Assembly: GCA_964367645.1 (NCBI GenBank)
Contig: CAYIYN010000032.1
Coordinates: 1-15,362, forward strand
Source: RGIG4097 sp964367645
Lineage (GTDB): Bacteria; Bacillota; Clostridia; Christensenellales; CAG-917
Length of the DNA: 15,362 bases
Reading direction: 5' to 3'
Position 1 is the stretch's first letter. Every line of letters begins with the position of its first letter. Positions 6,367 through 14,849 of this stretch are shown here, piece after piece. The translations under genes and the position numbers were made by a program. The notes beneath the pieces are model-generated. The model was not told the DNA's origin. It worked only from the letters and a program-made list of their open reading frames with translations, and did no database searches.

Positions 6367-7656
6367 ATGGAAAACGCTTTTTGGGAAGAATTTCAAGAAA
6401 AGCCTCGCTTTGATGCGCTGACGGAAAATATCGAGTGCGACACTTTGATAATTGGCGGTGGTATCGTCGGACTATTAACCGCTTACGTATTAAAAGAGCG
6501 CGGCGTTGACGCAGTCGTTTTAGAAAAAAACGAAATATGCGCAGGAATTACGAGCAAAACAACTGCCGTTATTTCCGCTCAACACGATACTTTGTACAGT
6601 GACATAATCGAAAAACACGGAAAAAGCGTTGCACAGGCATACCTTAATGCCAATTTGGACGCAGTTAAAAGTTATATCGAACTTTCAAACAAATACGATT
6701 GCGATTTGGAAATTATTCCGTCTTGTATGTTTTCAAGAAGGAGTGATTTGAAAAAAGAACAGCGCGCTTTAAGTTCGCTGGGCTATGAATGTTTGCATAC
6801 CACAAACACAGATTTGCCTTTCGACGTCACGGGTGCGATTATCTATCCTGATATGGCTGCTTTCAATCCTCTAAAATTCTTATACGCGATTTCAAAAAAT
6901 TTGAAAATTTATGAACATACCGAAGTTAAAGATATTGAAGAAAATTACGCCTTGGCAAACAATTTCAAAATAAAATTCAAAAAAGCGGTTGTTGCAACTC
7001 ATTTTCCGTTTATAAATCGAACAGGAATGTTCTTTTCAAAGATGTATCAGGTTCGCTCGTGTGTCGCTGCATATGAAGGTGCACCAAAGTTCAAACAAAC
7101 TTATGTTTCACATCAAGACGGCGGTTTCTATTTCCGAAATTACAAAAATCTTTTAATTGTCGGAGCGGGCGATCACCGTACAGGGACAAAGACAGACGGT
7201 TTTGAAAAAATATCCAATTTTTGCAAGACGTATTATCCATTGTCAAAAGAAAAGTTTGTTTGGGCAAATCAAGACTGCGTAACCTTGGACAGCTTACCGT
7301 ACGTCGGCAGATACGGCTCTTTTGAAAACGTCTACGTGGCAACCGGTTTCAATCTTTGGGGGATGACCAATGCACTTGCCGCCGCAAATATCTTGGCAGA
7401 CAAAATAACAGGCCGCAGAAACAAATACGAGATTGCTTATGATCCCGATAGAAGTATGTTGTGCATGCAACTTTTCACAAACCTCACCGTCACCGCGCTA
7501 AACCTTATTCTTCCGATACCCAAGCGTTGTCCGCATATGGGTTGTGCTTTGTTTTATAACCGCAAAGAGCATTCTTGGGATTGCAAATGTCACGGCTCTC
7601 GTTTTTCCGAGTCCGGCGAACTCTTGGACAACCCCGCAAAACACGATCTTCAATAA
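6367..7656 (+). CDS. FAD-dependent oxidoreductase with C-terminal Rieske [2Fe-2S] domain
   Basis: This 429-residue protein resembles Bacillus YhfW-type proteins: a DadA/DAO-family FAD domain followed by a Rieske domain. The dinucleotide-binding motif GGGIVG is at residues 30-35, and LEKNEICAGITSKTTAVISAQH is the typical strand/FAD segment after it. The Rieske motif is C388-P-H390 with C406-x2-H409 as cluster ligands. C393 and C408 are the extra cysteines that form a disulfide in high-potential Rieske proteins. The C-terminus stops about 10 residues after the second motif, somewhat shorter than relatives of ~500 residues. It presumably oxidises an amine or hydroxy-acid and passes electrons to the Rieske centre; the substrate is unknown. 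The ATG is preceded by a poor SD. It stands alone and converges on the symporter. Confidence 0.85.
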   Translation: MENAFWEEFQEKPRFDALTENIECDTLIIGGGIVGLLTAYVLKERGVDAVVLEKNEICAGITSKTTAVISAQHDTLYSDIIEKHGKSVAQAYLNANLDAVKSYIELSNKYDCDLEIIPSCMFSRRSDLKKEQRALSSLGYECLHTTNTDLPFDVTGAIIYPDMAAFNPLKFLYAISKNLKIYEHTEVKDIEENYALANNFKIKFKKAVVATHFPFINRTGMFFSKMYQVRSCVAAYEGAPKFKQTYVSHQDGGFYFRNYKNLLIVGAGDHRTGTKTDGFEKISNFCKTYYPLSKEKFVWANQDCVTLDSLPYVGRYGSFENVYVATGFNLWGMTNALAAANILADKITGRRNKYEIAYDPDRSMLCMQLFTNLTVTALNLILPIPKRCPHMGCALFYNRKEHSWDCKCHGSRFSESGELLDNPAKHDLQ

Positions 7657-7701
7657 ATCAAAAATTGAATAACTATTAAATAAAAAATTCGTTTATATTA
7701 A

Positions 7702-7723
7702 AGCCGAGGAACTTTCCTCGGCT
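7702..7723. terminator. Bidirectional terminator between convergent genes
   Basis: AGCCGAGGA (7702-7710), loop ACTT, TCCTCGGCT (7715-7723) form a perfect 9-bp GC-rich stem in the gap between two convergent genes. ATTAATTT follows on the + strand, and an AT-rich stretch ending in AATTTTTTATTT follows on the minus strand. U-runs are imperfect on both sides, but placing and symmetry support a shared terminator. Confidence 0.8.
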
Positions 7724-7801
7724 ATTAATTTGGATTATAAAAAAATTGCAGAAATTTGTTTTGTTTTTCTGGACCGACAGATTTTCAATCGTGTTAGCTG
7801 A

Positions 7802-9463
7802 TTACTCGATAACCGACGATTCAGAATCTAATTTTTCATCGGAGCCAATATTTTCGTCGGCTGTGTTTTCGACAAACGACGTTTCGACGGCTGTATCTTC
7901 GGCGGCGGATTTTAATGCCGACTCCGCATCTCTTGTTTCAAGGTCCTCTAGCAACGTGTTAAAATATTCTTCCGTAATTTTGTATTTCTTTTTGTAGATT
8001 ATGAAAGCCACCGTAAATAGAATTACCGGCAAAATGGTGATTAACAACAATAGTCCCGTTGTTTGCAAGTTTGGAACGCTGTCTATAACGTCTGCAATTT
8101 GGTCCAGTTTGACATCCGATGTTATTTGACCCAAATTGGCAGCCTGCTCCAAATCTGCAATCTTGTCTGTTGAATTGTTTATGCCGATAATTATGTAAAA
8201 CAGCATTACTCCGAAAGTGGAGAGTGCCGTGCCTAACTGCACCAAAAATGCGCGGGTTGCAAAAATAATGCCCTCGTCGCGCTTGCCGAACTTCAGGTCG
8301 TTGTATTCAACCGTATTGGCAATACAAATCATCAGTACAAGATAGAAAGTCGTGCAGGTAAATCCGGTAAACAAATTTGCAACTGCAATAAGGAAGAACT
8401 GCAGGGTAACGGTGGCGTTGAAGAAAGGAATTGTGAAGGAAAATGCGCCCTTTGGAATTACGAGTCCGAACAGCAGCATTAATCCATAACCAATAAAAGC
8501 CGATATTGTGGCAAAGGTCAAAAGTTGTGTTCTGGTAAAACGCTTGGCGAATTTGGGGTAGAAAATGTACATTATCAGAGTGGATACTGCATTGAACACA
8601 TAGAATAGGGTTGTCAGAGTGCCGTTGTAGCCAAATTGAAAATAGATGTACATTGTCATTGCAGCACCGGGCAATAACTGAGTGAACAAAAATATAGCGG
8701 ATACCCATTTCAACTGGTCATTCTTTAAAAACGTCCGAAAGACAAGTTTCAAACTTACTTTTTCTGCAGGCTGAGGGGTGGGCATATCCTTGTTTTTGAC
8801 ACCAAAAATCGTAATAGATTGGATTATGACGAAAACCGCCACCATAATAATACTCAATAAGCCGTACGCTTTTATCGCACTGCCGCCAAATGCCAGTTCT
8901 CCTGTCGTTAAAATAGGTACAACGATTCCCGCCAAACCGCCGCCAAGAGTTGCGCTGAGTGCCGTCAACGAAGATATTTTGTTTCTGTCTTTAGGACTTC
9001 TTGCCAGTGCAGGCAACATGCCCCAATAACTGATGTCGTTCATTGTGAAGAAAATACTCCACAAAAAGTACATAGCGCCAAAGAAACCGACATATGCCCA
9101 ACCGCTTAAATTGTTGGTGAATGACGCTATAATTATTGCAGCGGTGCCAATCATTCCCACAAAAATCCAAGGTTTGAATTTTCCCCACTTGGAGCGTGTC
9201 GCGTCAATCAAATTGCCCATAAGAGGGTCGTTCAACGCATCGAAAACTCTTATCACAGCCATGATAATCGTTAATGCGGCAAGTTGCTCGGTTGTAAGAC
9301 CTTTTGTGAAATAGACGTAGTTTAGTAACTGTGCCTGGAATAGGCCCATACAAGCCAAATCTCGCCCGAAAGTCCCTATGGAAAAAGCATACAAATTTCT
9401 CCGATTAAGACCTTTAGAAGAAACGTCGTTATTTTTTAACGCCATTTCGTTTGGATTGCTCAT
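7802..9463 (-). CDS. GPH-family (MelB-like) cation-coupled symporter
   Basis: This 553-residue membrane protein has about twelve hydrophobic segments in the major facilitator fold. It matches the glycoside-pentoside-hexuronide:cation symporters: FGRDLACMG in helix 1, then RVFDALNDPLMGNLIDATRS (72-91), carrying D75 and D79 at the positions of the MelB sodium-site aspartates, and KWGKFKPWI. Typical substrates are sugars, glycosides or sugar acids; the substrate here cannot be told. After the last helix a tail of about 65 residues is rich in Glu/Asp/Ser (LETRDAESALKSAAEDTAVE), longer and more acidic than MelB itself. A strong SD (GGAGAG within 9468-9477) fixes the ATG. It forms a single-gene unit between two terminator-like regions. 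Confidence 0.9.
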   Translation of the reverse strand: MSNPNEMALKNNDVSSKGLNRRNLYAFSIGTFGRDLACMGLFQAQLLNYVYFTKGLTTEQLAALTIIMAVIRVFDALNDPLMGNLIDATRSKWGKFKPWIFVGMIGTAAIIIASFTNNLSGWAYVGFFGAMYFLWSIFFTMNDISYWGMLPALARSPKDRNKISSLTALSATLGGGLAGIVVPILTTGELAFGGSAIKAYGLLSIIMVAVFVIIQSITIFGVKNKDMPTPQPAEKVSLKLVFRTFLKNDQLKWVSAIFLFTQLLPGAAMTMYIYFQFGYNGTLTTLFYVFNAVSTLIMYIFYPKFAKRFTRTQLLTFATISAFIGYGLMLLFGLVIPKGAFSFTIPFFNATVTLQFFLIAVANLFTGFTCTTFYLVLMICIANTVEYNDLKFGKRDEGIIFATRAFLVQLGTALSTFGVMLFYIIIGINNSTDKIADLEQAANLGQITSDVKLDQIADVIDSVPNLQTTGLLLLITILPVILFTVAFIIYKKKYKITEEYFNTLLEDLETRDAESALKSAAEDTAVETSFVENTADENIGSDEKLDSESSVIE

Positions 9464-9868
9464 AATTCTCTCCTTTTGGTCGCTTTATATGTTTACCGCA
9501 TGAAGCAAATGCTTTTGCATTTAAATGCATTTTGTTAGCATACAAAGAAAGGCTTCTAGCCGCTCCTCCGCCGAAAACAAATGTTTCTATATTCAACAGG
9601 TTTGCCACATACGACAACGCCCTGACGGCGTATTTTTCTCCGTGATTCCATTTGTAAAAAATTGGACGGATGAATTAAACGGCAGGCATTTTAACGACTT
9701 TGGCTGAGAAGCAGGGTTTGCTCCCTTAACTGTCGAGGAGCAACATTTCATATCCTCATTTTTATCGTCCGTTTCACCTTGATTTTTTATGATATTATTC
9801 GTTACTCTCCACCCTACCGCAAATTGTACCATACAACGTTTGATGACATTTTTAGTGCCAAAAGAGTG
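9464..9868. other. 405-nt spacer between Moco operon and symporter
   Basis: Both flanking units are on the minus strand, so this should hold the Moco operon's end and the symporter promoter. Seen: a possible -10 TATAAA (9484-9489, minus strand) with no good -35; the AAATGC palindrome cluster at 9507-9532; a 5-bp stem ACGCC/GGCGT (9617-9631) before ATTTTT on the + strand; and a hairpin-capable stretch near 9705-9730. No clear minus-strand terminator and no convincing gene was found. Frames of 60-80 codons exist on both strands but lack an SD and recognisable content. Confidence 0.5.
9507..9532. promoter_or_regulatory. Palindromic AAATGC cluster, possible operator of the symporter
   Basis: TGCATTTAAATGCA (9516-9529) is a perfect 14-bp palindrome. 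AAATGC or its complement GCATTT occurs four times in 26 bp (9507-9512, 9517-9522, 9523-9528, 9527-9532). The cluster centre lies about 45 bp upstream of the start predicted from the TATAAA box at 9484-9489, which has no good -35. That geometry would suit an activator site. The regulator is not in the window. Confidence 0.4.
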
Positions 9869-10318
9869 CTAGTCAATTACCTCGATATCGTCGCCTGCGC
9901 GTACCTTTCCGCCTTTTAAAACTTTGACGAAGATACCCTCTTTTGGCATAACACAGATACCGACCGTCCTTGCGATTTCACAGCCGTCGGCTGCGTGGCA
10001 CTTTTTTCCGATTTGCGTAACTTCGGTCAGCGTGTTGCCTATTTTCACTTTGGTCCCCACGGGAATCTCATATAGCACAATGCCTTCAGTGGTGATATTT
10101 TCTGCAAATTTACCGAAGCAAAGTCCGGCAATCCCCAGCGCCGTCATTTTATCCACACTTTCCTGTCCTAAAAGGCTGACCTGACGTATGCTACCCTTTT
10201 CTGCGTGGCTGTCGCCCTCGACGCCGAAATCTTCGATAAGATTTATCTCGTTTACCGTGTGCTTGACGGTGCCTTTTTTGACGCTTATGTTTACCGATAA
10301 AACCTTGCCTTTTTTCAT
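9869..10318 (-). CDS. MOSC-domain protein (molybdenum cofactor sulfur carrier type)
   Basis: This is a 149-residue, single-domain protein. MOSC domains are found at the C-terminus of Moco sulfurases and in stand-alone forms that are thought to carry sulfur or bind the cofactor. Seen here: GDSHA (35-39), RQVSLLGQES (45-54), GKFAENITTEGI (69-80) and the conserved cysteine C107 in IGKKCH. The CVMPKEGIF and KGGKVRAGD strands at the end complete the beta-barrel pattern. The start overlaps the moaC stop by four bases (ATGA), so it is translationally coupled. The placing as last gene of a Moco operon is typical of clostridia and suggests a late step, such as sulfuration or delivery of cofactor; this is inference. 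Confidence 0.88.
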   Translation of the reverse strand: MKKGKVLSVNISVKKGTVKHTVNEINLIEDFGVEGDSHAEKGSIRQVSLLGQESVDKMTALGIAGLCFGKFAENITTEGIVLYEIPVGTKVKIGNTLTEVTQIGKKCHAADGCEIARTVGICVMPKEGIFVKVLKGGKVRAGDDIEVID

Positions 10319-10794
10319 TTTTCACTCCTGATATACTCGCCCGATTTTCCGCCCGTTTTTTTCAGCAAGCGGATATTTGAAATCACCATACCGCGGTCAA
10401 TCGCTTTTGCCATATCGTAAATAGTCAGCGCGGCTATGGATACCGCCGTCAGCGCCTCCATTTCGACGCCCGTTTTTGCCTCTGCCTCTGCGGTAGCCGT
10501 AACATCAATGCTGTCGGATTTTATATCAAACACTATTTCCACCTCGGAAAGGGGAAGATTGTGACACATCGGGATAAGCCCGGCCGTGTTTTTCGCAGCC
10601 ATAATCCCCGCGATTTTCGCCGTTGTCAGCACGTTGCCCTTGGTGATTTTACCGTCGACAATAGCAGAGGCGGTTTCGGGAAGCATTTTAATCGTACCGC
10701 TGCAGACGGCAATTCTTTGGGTCGCTTCTTTTTTTCCAACATTGACCATACGCGCGTTTCCTTCGTTATCAATGTGCGTTAGGTTATCTTCCAT
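10315..10794 (-). CDS. moaC: Cyclic pyranopterin monophosphate synthase MoaC
   Basis: This 159-residue protein, of normal length for the family, converts the MoaA product 3',8-cyclo-7,8-dihydro-GTP to cyclic pyranopterin monophosphate, the first stable Moco intermediate. Active-site landmarks are all present: KKEATQRIA (21-29), PMCHNLPL (75-82), KTGVEMEAL (107-115) and YDMAKAIDRGM (126-136), with the conserved Asp127 and Lys130. It starts one base after the moaA stop and overlaps the MOSC gene by ATGA. No fusion to MoaB/MogA, unlike some relatives. Confidence 0.97.
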   Translation of the reverse strand: MEDNLTHIDNEGNARMVNVGKKEATQRIAVCSGTIKMLPETASAIVDGKITKGNVLTTAKIAGIMAAKNTAGLIPMCHNLPLSEVEIVFDIKSDSIDVTATAEAEAKTGVEMEALTAVSIAALTIYDMAKAIDRGMVISNIRLLKKTGGKSGEYIRSEK

Positions 10795-10795
10795 A

Positions 10796-11743
10796 TCAAC
10801 CTCCTATGTCTTCCATAATGCGATTTTGCAATACGCCCTCAGTCAGATGGTGCTCCTTGGGCTTGCTCAAAACACATTCGGAAATAAACTGTTTGAGCCG
10901 CTCCCTGTCGCCGATATACGGCTTTAAATCGTATTCTTTACATTCATGCAGACAGTTCAACAATTTGCCGTCCGCGGTAATCCTGACACGATTGCACTCG
11001 CTGCAGAACTTATTGGAAAGAGGGCTGATAAAGCCCGCTTCCGTACCGTCCAAAAAGGCGTAAACCTCAACCTTCTTGGTGTCCGATTTATCAGCGAGAT
11101 ACTGCAGATTATACCGTTTAACAACCTCTTTCGTGCTGATAAAGTATTGTTTTGCGTATTTTTCCTGCGCAGAAAACGGCATTAATTCAATGAACCTAAC
11201 GGTCAGGTTTTCCTGCCGTGCCCAGCGTGCCAGTCCATAAATTTCCCCGTCGTTCACACCGCGCAAAAGCACTGCGTTGAGTTTAATATTTTCAAAACCC
11301 GCTTCTTTTGCCGCCCTCAATCCGTCTAATGTTTTGGACAATTCCCCATACTTTGTCAGCTCTGAATACTTTTCTGAATCCAAGGTGTCAATGCTTACGT
11401 TTAGGTTTCTTACCCCTGCGGAATATAGGTCTTTTGACATATCGGGCAGTAGCTGTCCGTTGGTGGTGACGGAAAGAGCCGTGACGAGCGGATTCTTTCC
11501 GATATGCTCAAACAGCCCCAACACTCCTCGCCTGACCAAAGGTTCTCCGCCCGTAATTCTTTGCTTGCTTACGCCAAGTTCTGAAAGCGCGTCGGACACG
11601 GCACACAGTTCCTCGATTGTCAGGATATGTGAATGCGACTTTTTTTCGATGCCTTCCGGCATGCAGTAAGCGCACCGCATATTGCATAAATCGGTGACGG
11701 AAATGCGCGCGTATGTAATTTGTCTGCCAAATCTGTCTTGCAT
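10796..11743 (-). CDS. moaA: GTP 3',8-cyclase MoaA (radical SAM)
   Basis: This 315-residue enzyme carries out the first committed step of Moco synthesis, rearranging GTP with a SAM radical. The N-terminal cluster is C20-x3-C24-x2-C27 (CNMRCAYC), and the GTP-side C-terminal cluster is C247-x2-C250-x13-C264 (FCSECNRVRITADGKLLNC). RITGGEPLVR (62-71) is the SAM-binding glycine motif. The protein ends in Gly-Gly, the tail known to be needed for MoaA catalysis. The ATG overlaps the stop of the upstream moeA-PBP gene by one base (TAATG). It works directly with MoaC encoded next. Confidence 0.97.
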   Translation of the reverse strand: MQDRFGRQITYARISVTDLCNMRCAYCMPEGIEKKSHSHILTIEELCAVSDALSELGVSKQRITGGEPLVRRGVLGLFEHIGKNPLVTALSVTTNGQLLPDMSKDLYSAGVRNLNVSIDTLDSEKYSELTKYGELSKTLDGLRAAKEAGFENIKLNAVLLRGVNDGEIYGLARWARQENLTVRFIELMPFSAQEKYAKQYFISTKEVVKRYNLQYLADKSDTKKVEVYAFLDGTEAGFISPLSNKFCSECNRVRITADGKLLNCLHECKEYDLKPYIGDRERLKQFISECVLSKPKEHHLTEGVLQNRIMEDIGG

Positions 11744-13623
11744 TATATTATCTTTATTTCTCCCGTGTGTTCGTAGGTGTATCCCGAAAGCTCGTCCAGT
11801 TTCCGTTTGAACGCCTCACTTTTAATCGTTTCCAAAAACCGTTTGAAACGTGCGTCTTCCAAAAAAACCTTTTTGACTAAAAAATCATAATCCTCGTTGC
11901 CGACTGGGATAAAATCCAGCCCCATAATGTTGGCGGCGGTCTTTACCGCAAGCCCGCAATCAAAGGCTTTGTTTTTGACCGCCGTGGCGACTGCAAGGTG
12001 GGTGGTAAATTCTTTATCGTATCCGCGGATTTCGTCGGGCGATATACCGTTGTTCTTCAATAGATAGTCAAACAAAATGCGTGTGCCTGCGCCGCCTTGA
12101 CGGTTGGCAAAGGATATTTTGCCTCCCTTTAAGTCGTTTACCGATTTGATATTTTTGGGATTGCCCCGTTCCACCAATATTCCTTGTACGCGACCTACGC
12201 CTTTAACAAGCGCCATAGTGCCCGGTGCAAAATATTTTTTTACGTACGCCTCGTTATACACGCCGCTATCCTCGTCCAAAAGGTGAATAGGCGCGATATT
12301 GCACGCATCGTTTTTCATTGCCATAATTCCCGAAAGACTGCCGACGTGCGCGCTTGACACCGGAATACTGTCGCCGATAACGTCGATAATCATATCGTGA
12401 CTGCCGACGATAACGATCGATTTTTTTATCTCAGAAAGAGGCTTTAAAAGTTCCACTTGAACTTTTTCTCCCGCCTCGATGCCCTCGCTGTTTTGCGGGA
12501 TAGTTATTATGCCGTCGGCTTTGACCATGCTCATAACCGCAGCCGCACCGCGTTCCAGCGGCGTTGCCACGATTTTTCCGTTGACGTCACCCATTGCTAC
12601 GCGCAGAAATTCTTCGTGTTTTAGGGTTGAAGTGGTGCGCTTTGTTATTTCCGCCGTAATGACGGGAAGGGGCGATGCGTCAACACCCGCCAGTTTTGCG
12701 ACAACTTTACGGACGACTCTTTCGTAAATAATATACGCCGATACGGGATATCCCGGCACGCCTATAACCGATTTGCCGTCAATTTCGCCGAGAATCGTGG
12801 GCTTGCCGGGTTTGACGGCAAGACCGTGCGTATAAACTTTTCCAAGCCGCGCAATGATGTGCACGGTGAAGTCCTTTGTGCCTGCAGAACTGCCTGCGTT
12901 GATGACTACCAAATCGTTTTCGGCAACCGCCTTTTTTAGCGCGTCCTCAAGCATAGTTTCGCTGTCCTCGCAAATGCCGTAGCGCACGGGAGTTGCGCCG
13001 TAACTTACGGTGAGCGCGGCAAAAACACGGGTATTACTTTCTCTAAGCTTTCCGACTTTTATCTCCCCGGCACTTTCCACCATTTCTTTGCCTGTGGGGA
13101 TTATGCCTACCCGCGGCTTCTTAATCACTTCGATTTCATCGTTGCCGCCGGCAAGTATCGCACCGATATCAATGGGGCGGATTTTGCAAAAAGAGGGCAG
13201 CACCATTTCGGTTTTCACGATGCTTTCGCCTATTATCCTGACGTTTTGCCACGGGTGCGACGGCGCAACTATTCTGACGCTGTCGTCGTTGTCCACCAAA
13301 ACATCCTCTATCATTATAACGCTGTCGAATTCCGCGGGGATGGGATTGCCCGTATTGACGTATATGAAATCCTTATCTCTTTTTAAGACGAGAGGCATTT
13401 TGTCGCTTGCGGTCACGGTGTTTTCTGCAAGCACGGCAATACCGTCCATCGCCGAAGCGTTGTAGACGGGGTCGCACTCGGCGGCGTATATCGCCCTTGC
13501 GGTCACTCTGCCCGACGCGTTTTCGGAAGCGACTTTTTCACTTCCAAGCGTTGCGACGTGCTTTAAATATTCGCTTACCGCGCTGTTGAAATCGTTGTTT
13601 TCTACGTAGGATTTTCTTTCCAT
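11743..13623 (-). CDS. MoeA-like molybdenumtransferase fused to a periplasmic-binding-protein-like domain
   Basis: The protein has 626 residues from the ATG. Residues ~10-400 are a MoeA: ASAMDGIAV, VNTGNPIPAEFDSVIMIED, IPTGKEM, NAGSSAGTKDFT with its conserved Asp, VKPGKPTILGEI and GVPGYPVSAY. Residues ~410-620 are a substrate-binding-protein-like fold without signal peptide: IVIVGSHDMIIDVI, then SAHVGSLSGIMAMKN, IAPIHLLDEDSG, LVKGVGRVQGILVERGNPKNI and FANRQGGAGTRILFDYLL. Such cytoplasmic MoeA/LysR-type ligand-binding fusions occur in anaerobes. The extra domain may sense or concentrate an oxyanion such as molybdate or tungstate; that is inference. ATG 13623 follows AGGTGG (13626-13631) at very short spacing. 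A GTG at 13629 is the alternative start. It overlaps moaA by one base. Confidence 0.93.
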   Translation of the reverse strand: MERKSYVENNDFNSAVSEYLKHVATLGSEKVASENASGRVTARAIYAAECDPVYNASAMDGIAVLAENTVTASDKMPLVLKRDKDFIYVNTGNPIPAEFDSVIMIEDVLVDNDDSVRIVAPSHPWQNVRIIGESIVKTEMVLPSFCKIRPIDIGAILAGGNDEIEVIKKPRVGIIPTGKEMVESAGEIKVGKLRESNTRVFAALTVSYGATPVRYGICEDSETMLEDALKKAVAENDLVVINAGSSAGTKDFTVHIIARLGKVYTHGLAVKPGKPTILGEIDGKSVIGVPGYPVSAYIIYERVVRKVVAKLAGVDASPLPVITAEITKRTTSTLKHEEFLRVAMGDVNGKIVATPLERGAAAVMSMVKADGIITIPQNSEGIEAGEKVQVELLKPLSEIKKSIVIVGSHDMIIDVIGDSIPVSSAHVGSLSGIMAMKNDACNIAPIHLLDEDSGVYNEAYVKKYFAPGTMALVKGVGRVQGILVERGNPKNIKSVNDLKGGKISFANRQGGAGTRILFDYLLKNNGISPDEIRGYDKEFTTHLAVATAVKNKAFDCGLAVKTAANIMGLDFIPVGNEDYDFLVKKVFLEDARFKRFLETIKSEAFKRKLDELSGYTYEHTGEIKII

Positions 13624-13634
13624 GTCCACCTAAA

Positions 13635-14849
13635 CTATAATAAATATACCTTAATTTTCTGTCCCTTATATATGCCTTCCTGTTCGGAAGGAATGAGGGT
13701 ATAACCGTCAGCGTCGGCAAGTACCGAAACCAGCCCAGATTTATAGAACAGCGGTGTTGCTAAAACGCCCTCTTCGGCAAACCGCAGCGATACCGGCTGC
13801 ACGGTAAGCCTCCCCGAAGACGACGGAAAATTGACAGTGGTGTCGGCAAAAATGAACTTATCTTCTTTGTCGCCGTACATTATGTTTATCGCGCCGATTA
13901 CTATTAACTTGAGGGTCAGAAGGCATGCCATAGGGTGCCCGGGCAACCCAAAAACCAGCTTGTTATTAATCTTCGCTATCAATGTGGGCTTGCCCGGTTT
14001 TAAGGCAATTCCGTGTATTAAAATATCTCCTTCCTTCTCCAAGACCTGCTCTGTAAAGTCTTGTGCGCCGATTGAACTTCCGCCCGAAACCAAAACAATA
14101 TCGGCAATTTTGACGGCGTCCGTTACGGCTTCGTTCAATAAATCGAATCCGTCGTGAATTCGCACTTCTGAAACGATAGCAAATCCGTTTTCTGCGCACA
14201 ACATACGGTTTAGCGTCGTATTTGTATCTCTAATCTGCCCTATTTGCGTTTTGTCGCTTATTCCAACGATTTCGTCACCTGTGGAAATTATCGCGACCTT
14301 TACCGCTTTATAGACTTCAATTCTGTCAATGCCAAGTGCTGCCATAAGCCCGCACTTCAATGCGGAAATCCTTTCGCCCTTTGATAAAACGATGTCGCCG
14401 ACTTCAATATCGTCGCCCACCGAAATGATATTATCGCGCACCGCCGCGGGCTTATAAACCGCCACACTTTCACCAAACAATTCGGTATTTTCTATCATTA
14501 CCATTGCGTCGGCTCCGTCTGGCACTGCTCCGCCCGTTGGAACGTATACCGCTTGCCCCGCACTCACCTCATATGCGCCGACTATGCCCATATCCACCTT
14601 GCCCAAAATCTTCAGCATAGAGGGCACGCTGTCGGTTGCGCCGTACGTATCCGCAGCGCAAACCGCATATCCGTCGACGGTAGAACGGTTATATTCGGGC
14701 AGTCTATCGGTAGATTTTATCTCCTTGAACGCCCGTCTTCCCTCGGCCTTTTCAAGAGAAATAACCTCGCTGCCGATTGCCTCGAGGTCAAGATTTTTAA
14801 TTACCGTTTCAAGCGCCTTTTCAAACGTGGCTACCTTAAAAAATTTCAT
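13635..14849 (-). CDS. moeA: Molybdopterin molybdenumtransferase MoeA
   Basis: This 404-residue protein, normal for the family, inserts molybdate into adenylylated molybdopterin made by MogA, releasing AMP. Seen in order: YNRSTVDGYAV (54-64, conserved Asp), PTGGAVPDGADAMVMIE, IISTGDEI, RDTNTTLN, VSGGSSIGAQDFT with the catalytic-region Asp, LKPGKPTLI and FGLPGHPMACLLTL, then the C-terminal beta domain. I start at 14849, where ATG overlaps the mogA stop (TGATG) with AAGGAT upstream. A TTG one codon earlier is less likely. It ends a few bases before the second, fused MoeA. Two different MoeA copies in a row suggest division of labour, for example by metal. Confidence 0.95.
   Translation of the reverse strand: MKFFKVATFEKALETVIKNLDLEAIGSEVISLEKAEGRRAFKEIKSTDRLPEYNRSTVDGYAVCAADTYGATDSVPSMLKILGKVDMGIVGAYEVSAGQAVYVPTGGAVPDGADAMVMIENTELFGESVAVYKPAAVRDNIISVGDDIEVGDIVLSKGERISALKCGLMAALGIDRIEVYKAVKVAIISTGDEIVGISDKTQIGQIRDTNTTLNRMLCAENGFAIVSEVRIHDGFDLLNEAVTDAVKIADIVLVSGGSSIGAQDFTEQVLEKEGDILIHGIALKPGKPTLIAKINNKLVFGLPGHPMACLLTLKLIVIGAINIMYGDKEDKFIFADTTVNFPSSSGRLTVQPVSLRFAEEGVLATPLFYKSGLVSVLADADGYTLIPSEQEGIYKGQKIKVYLL

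Noticed and set aside
9617..9636. ACGCC/GGCGT hairpin plus T-run as a terminator
   Set aside because: The stem is only 5 bp and faces the + strand, where no gene ends; the two flanking operons run on the minus strand.
9704..9709. CTGAGA as part of a TPP riboswitch
   Set aside because: Only this hexamer fits; the partner motifs (GAACCTGAT-like and the closing helix) are absent and no thiamine gene follows.
9593..9832. 79-codon minus-strand frame in the Moco-symporter spacer
   Set aside because: No SD, no recognisable motif, and another frame overlaps it on the opposite strand; described as spacer instead.
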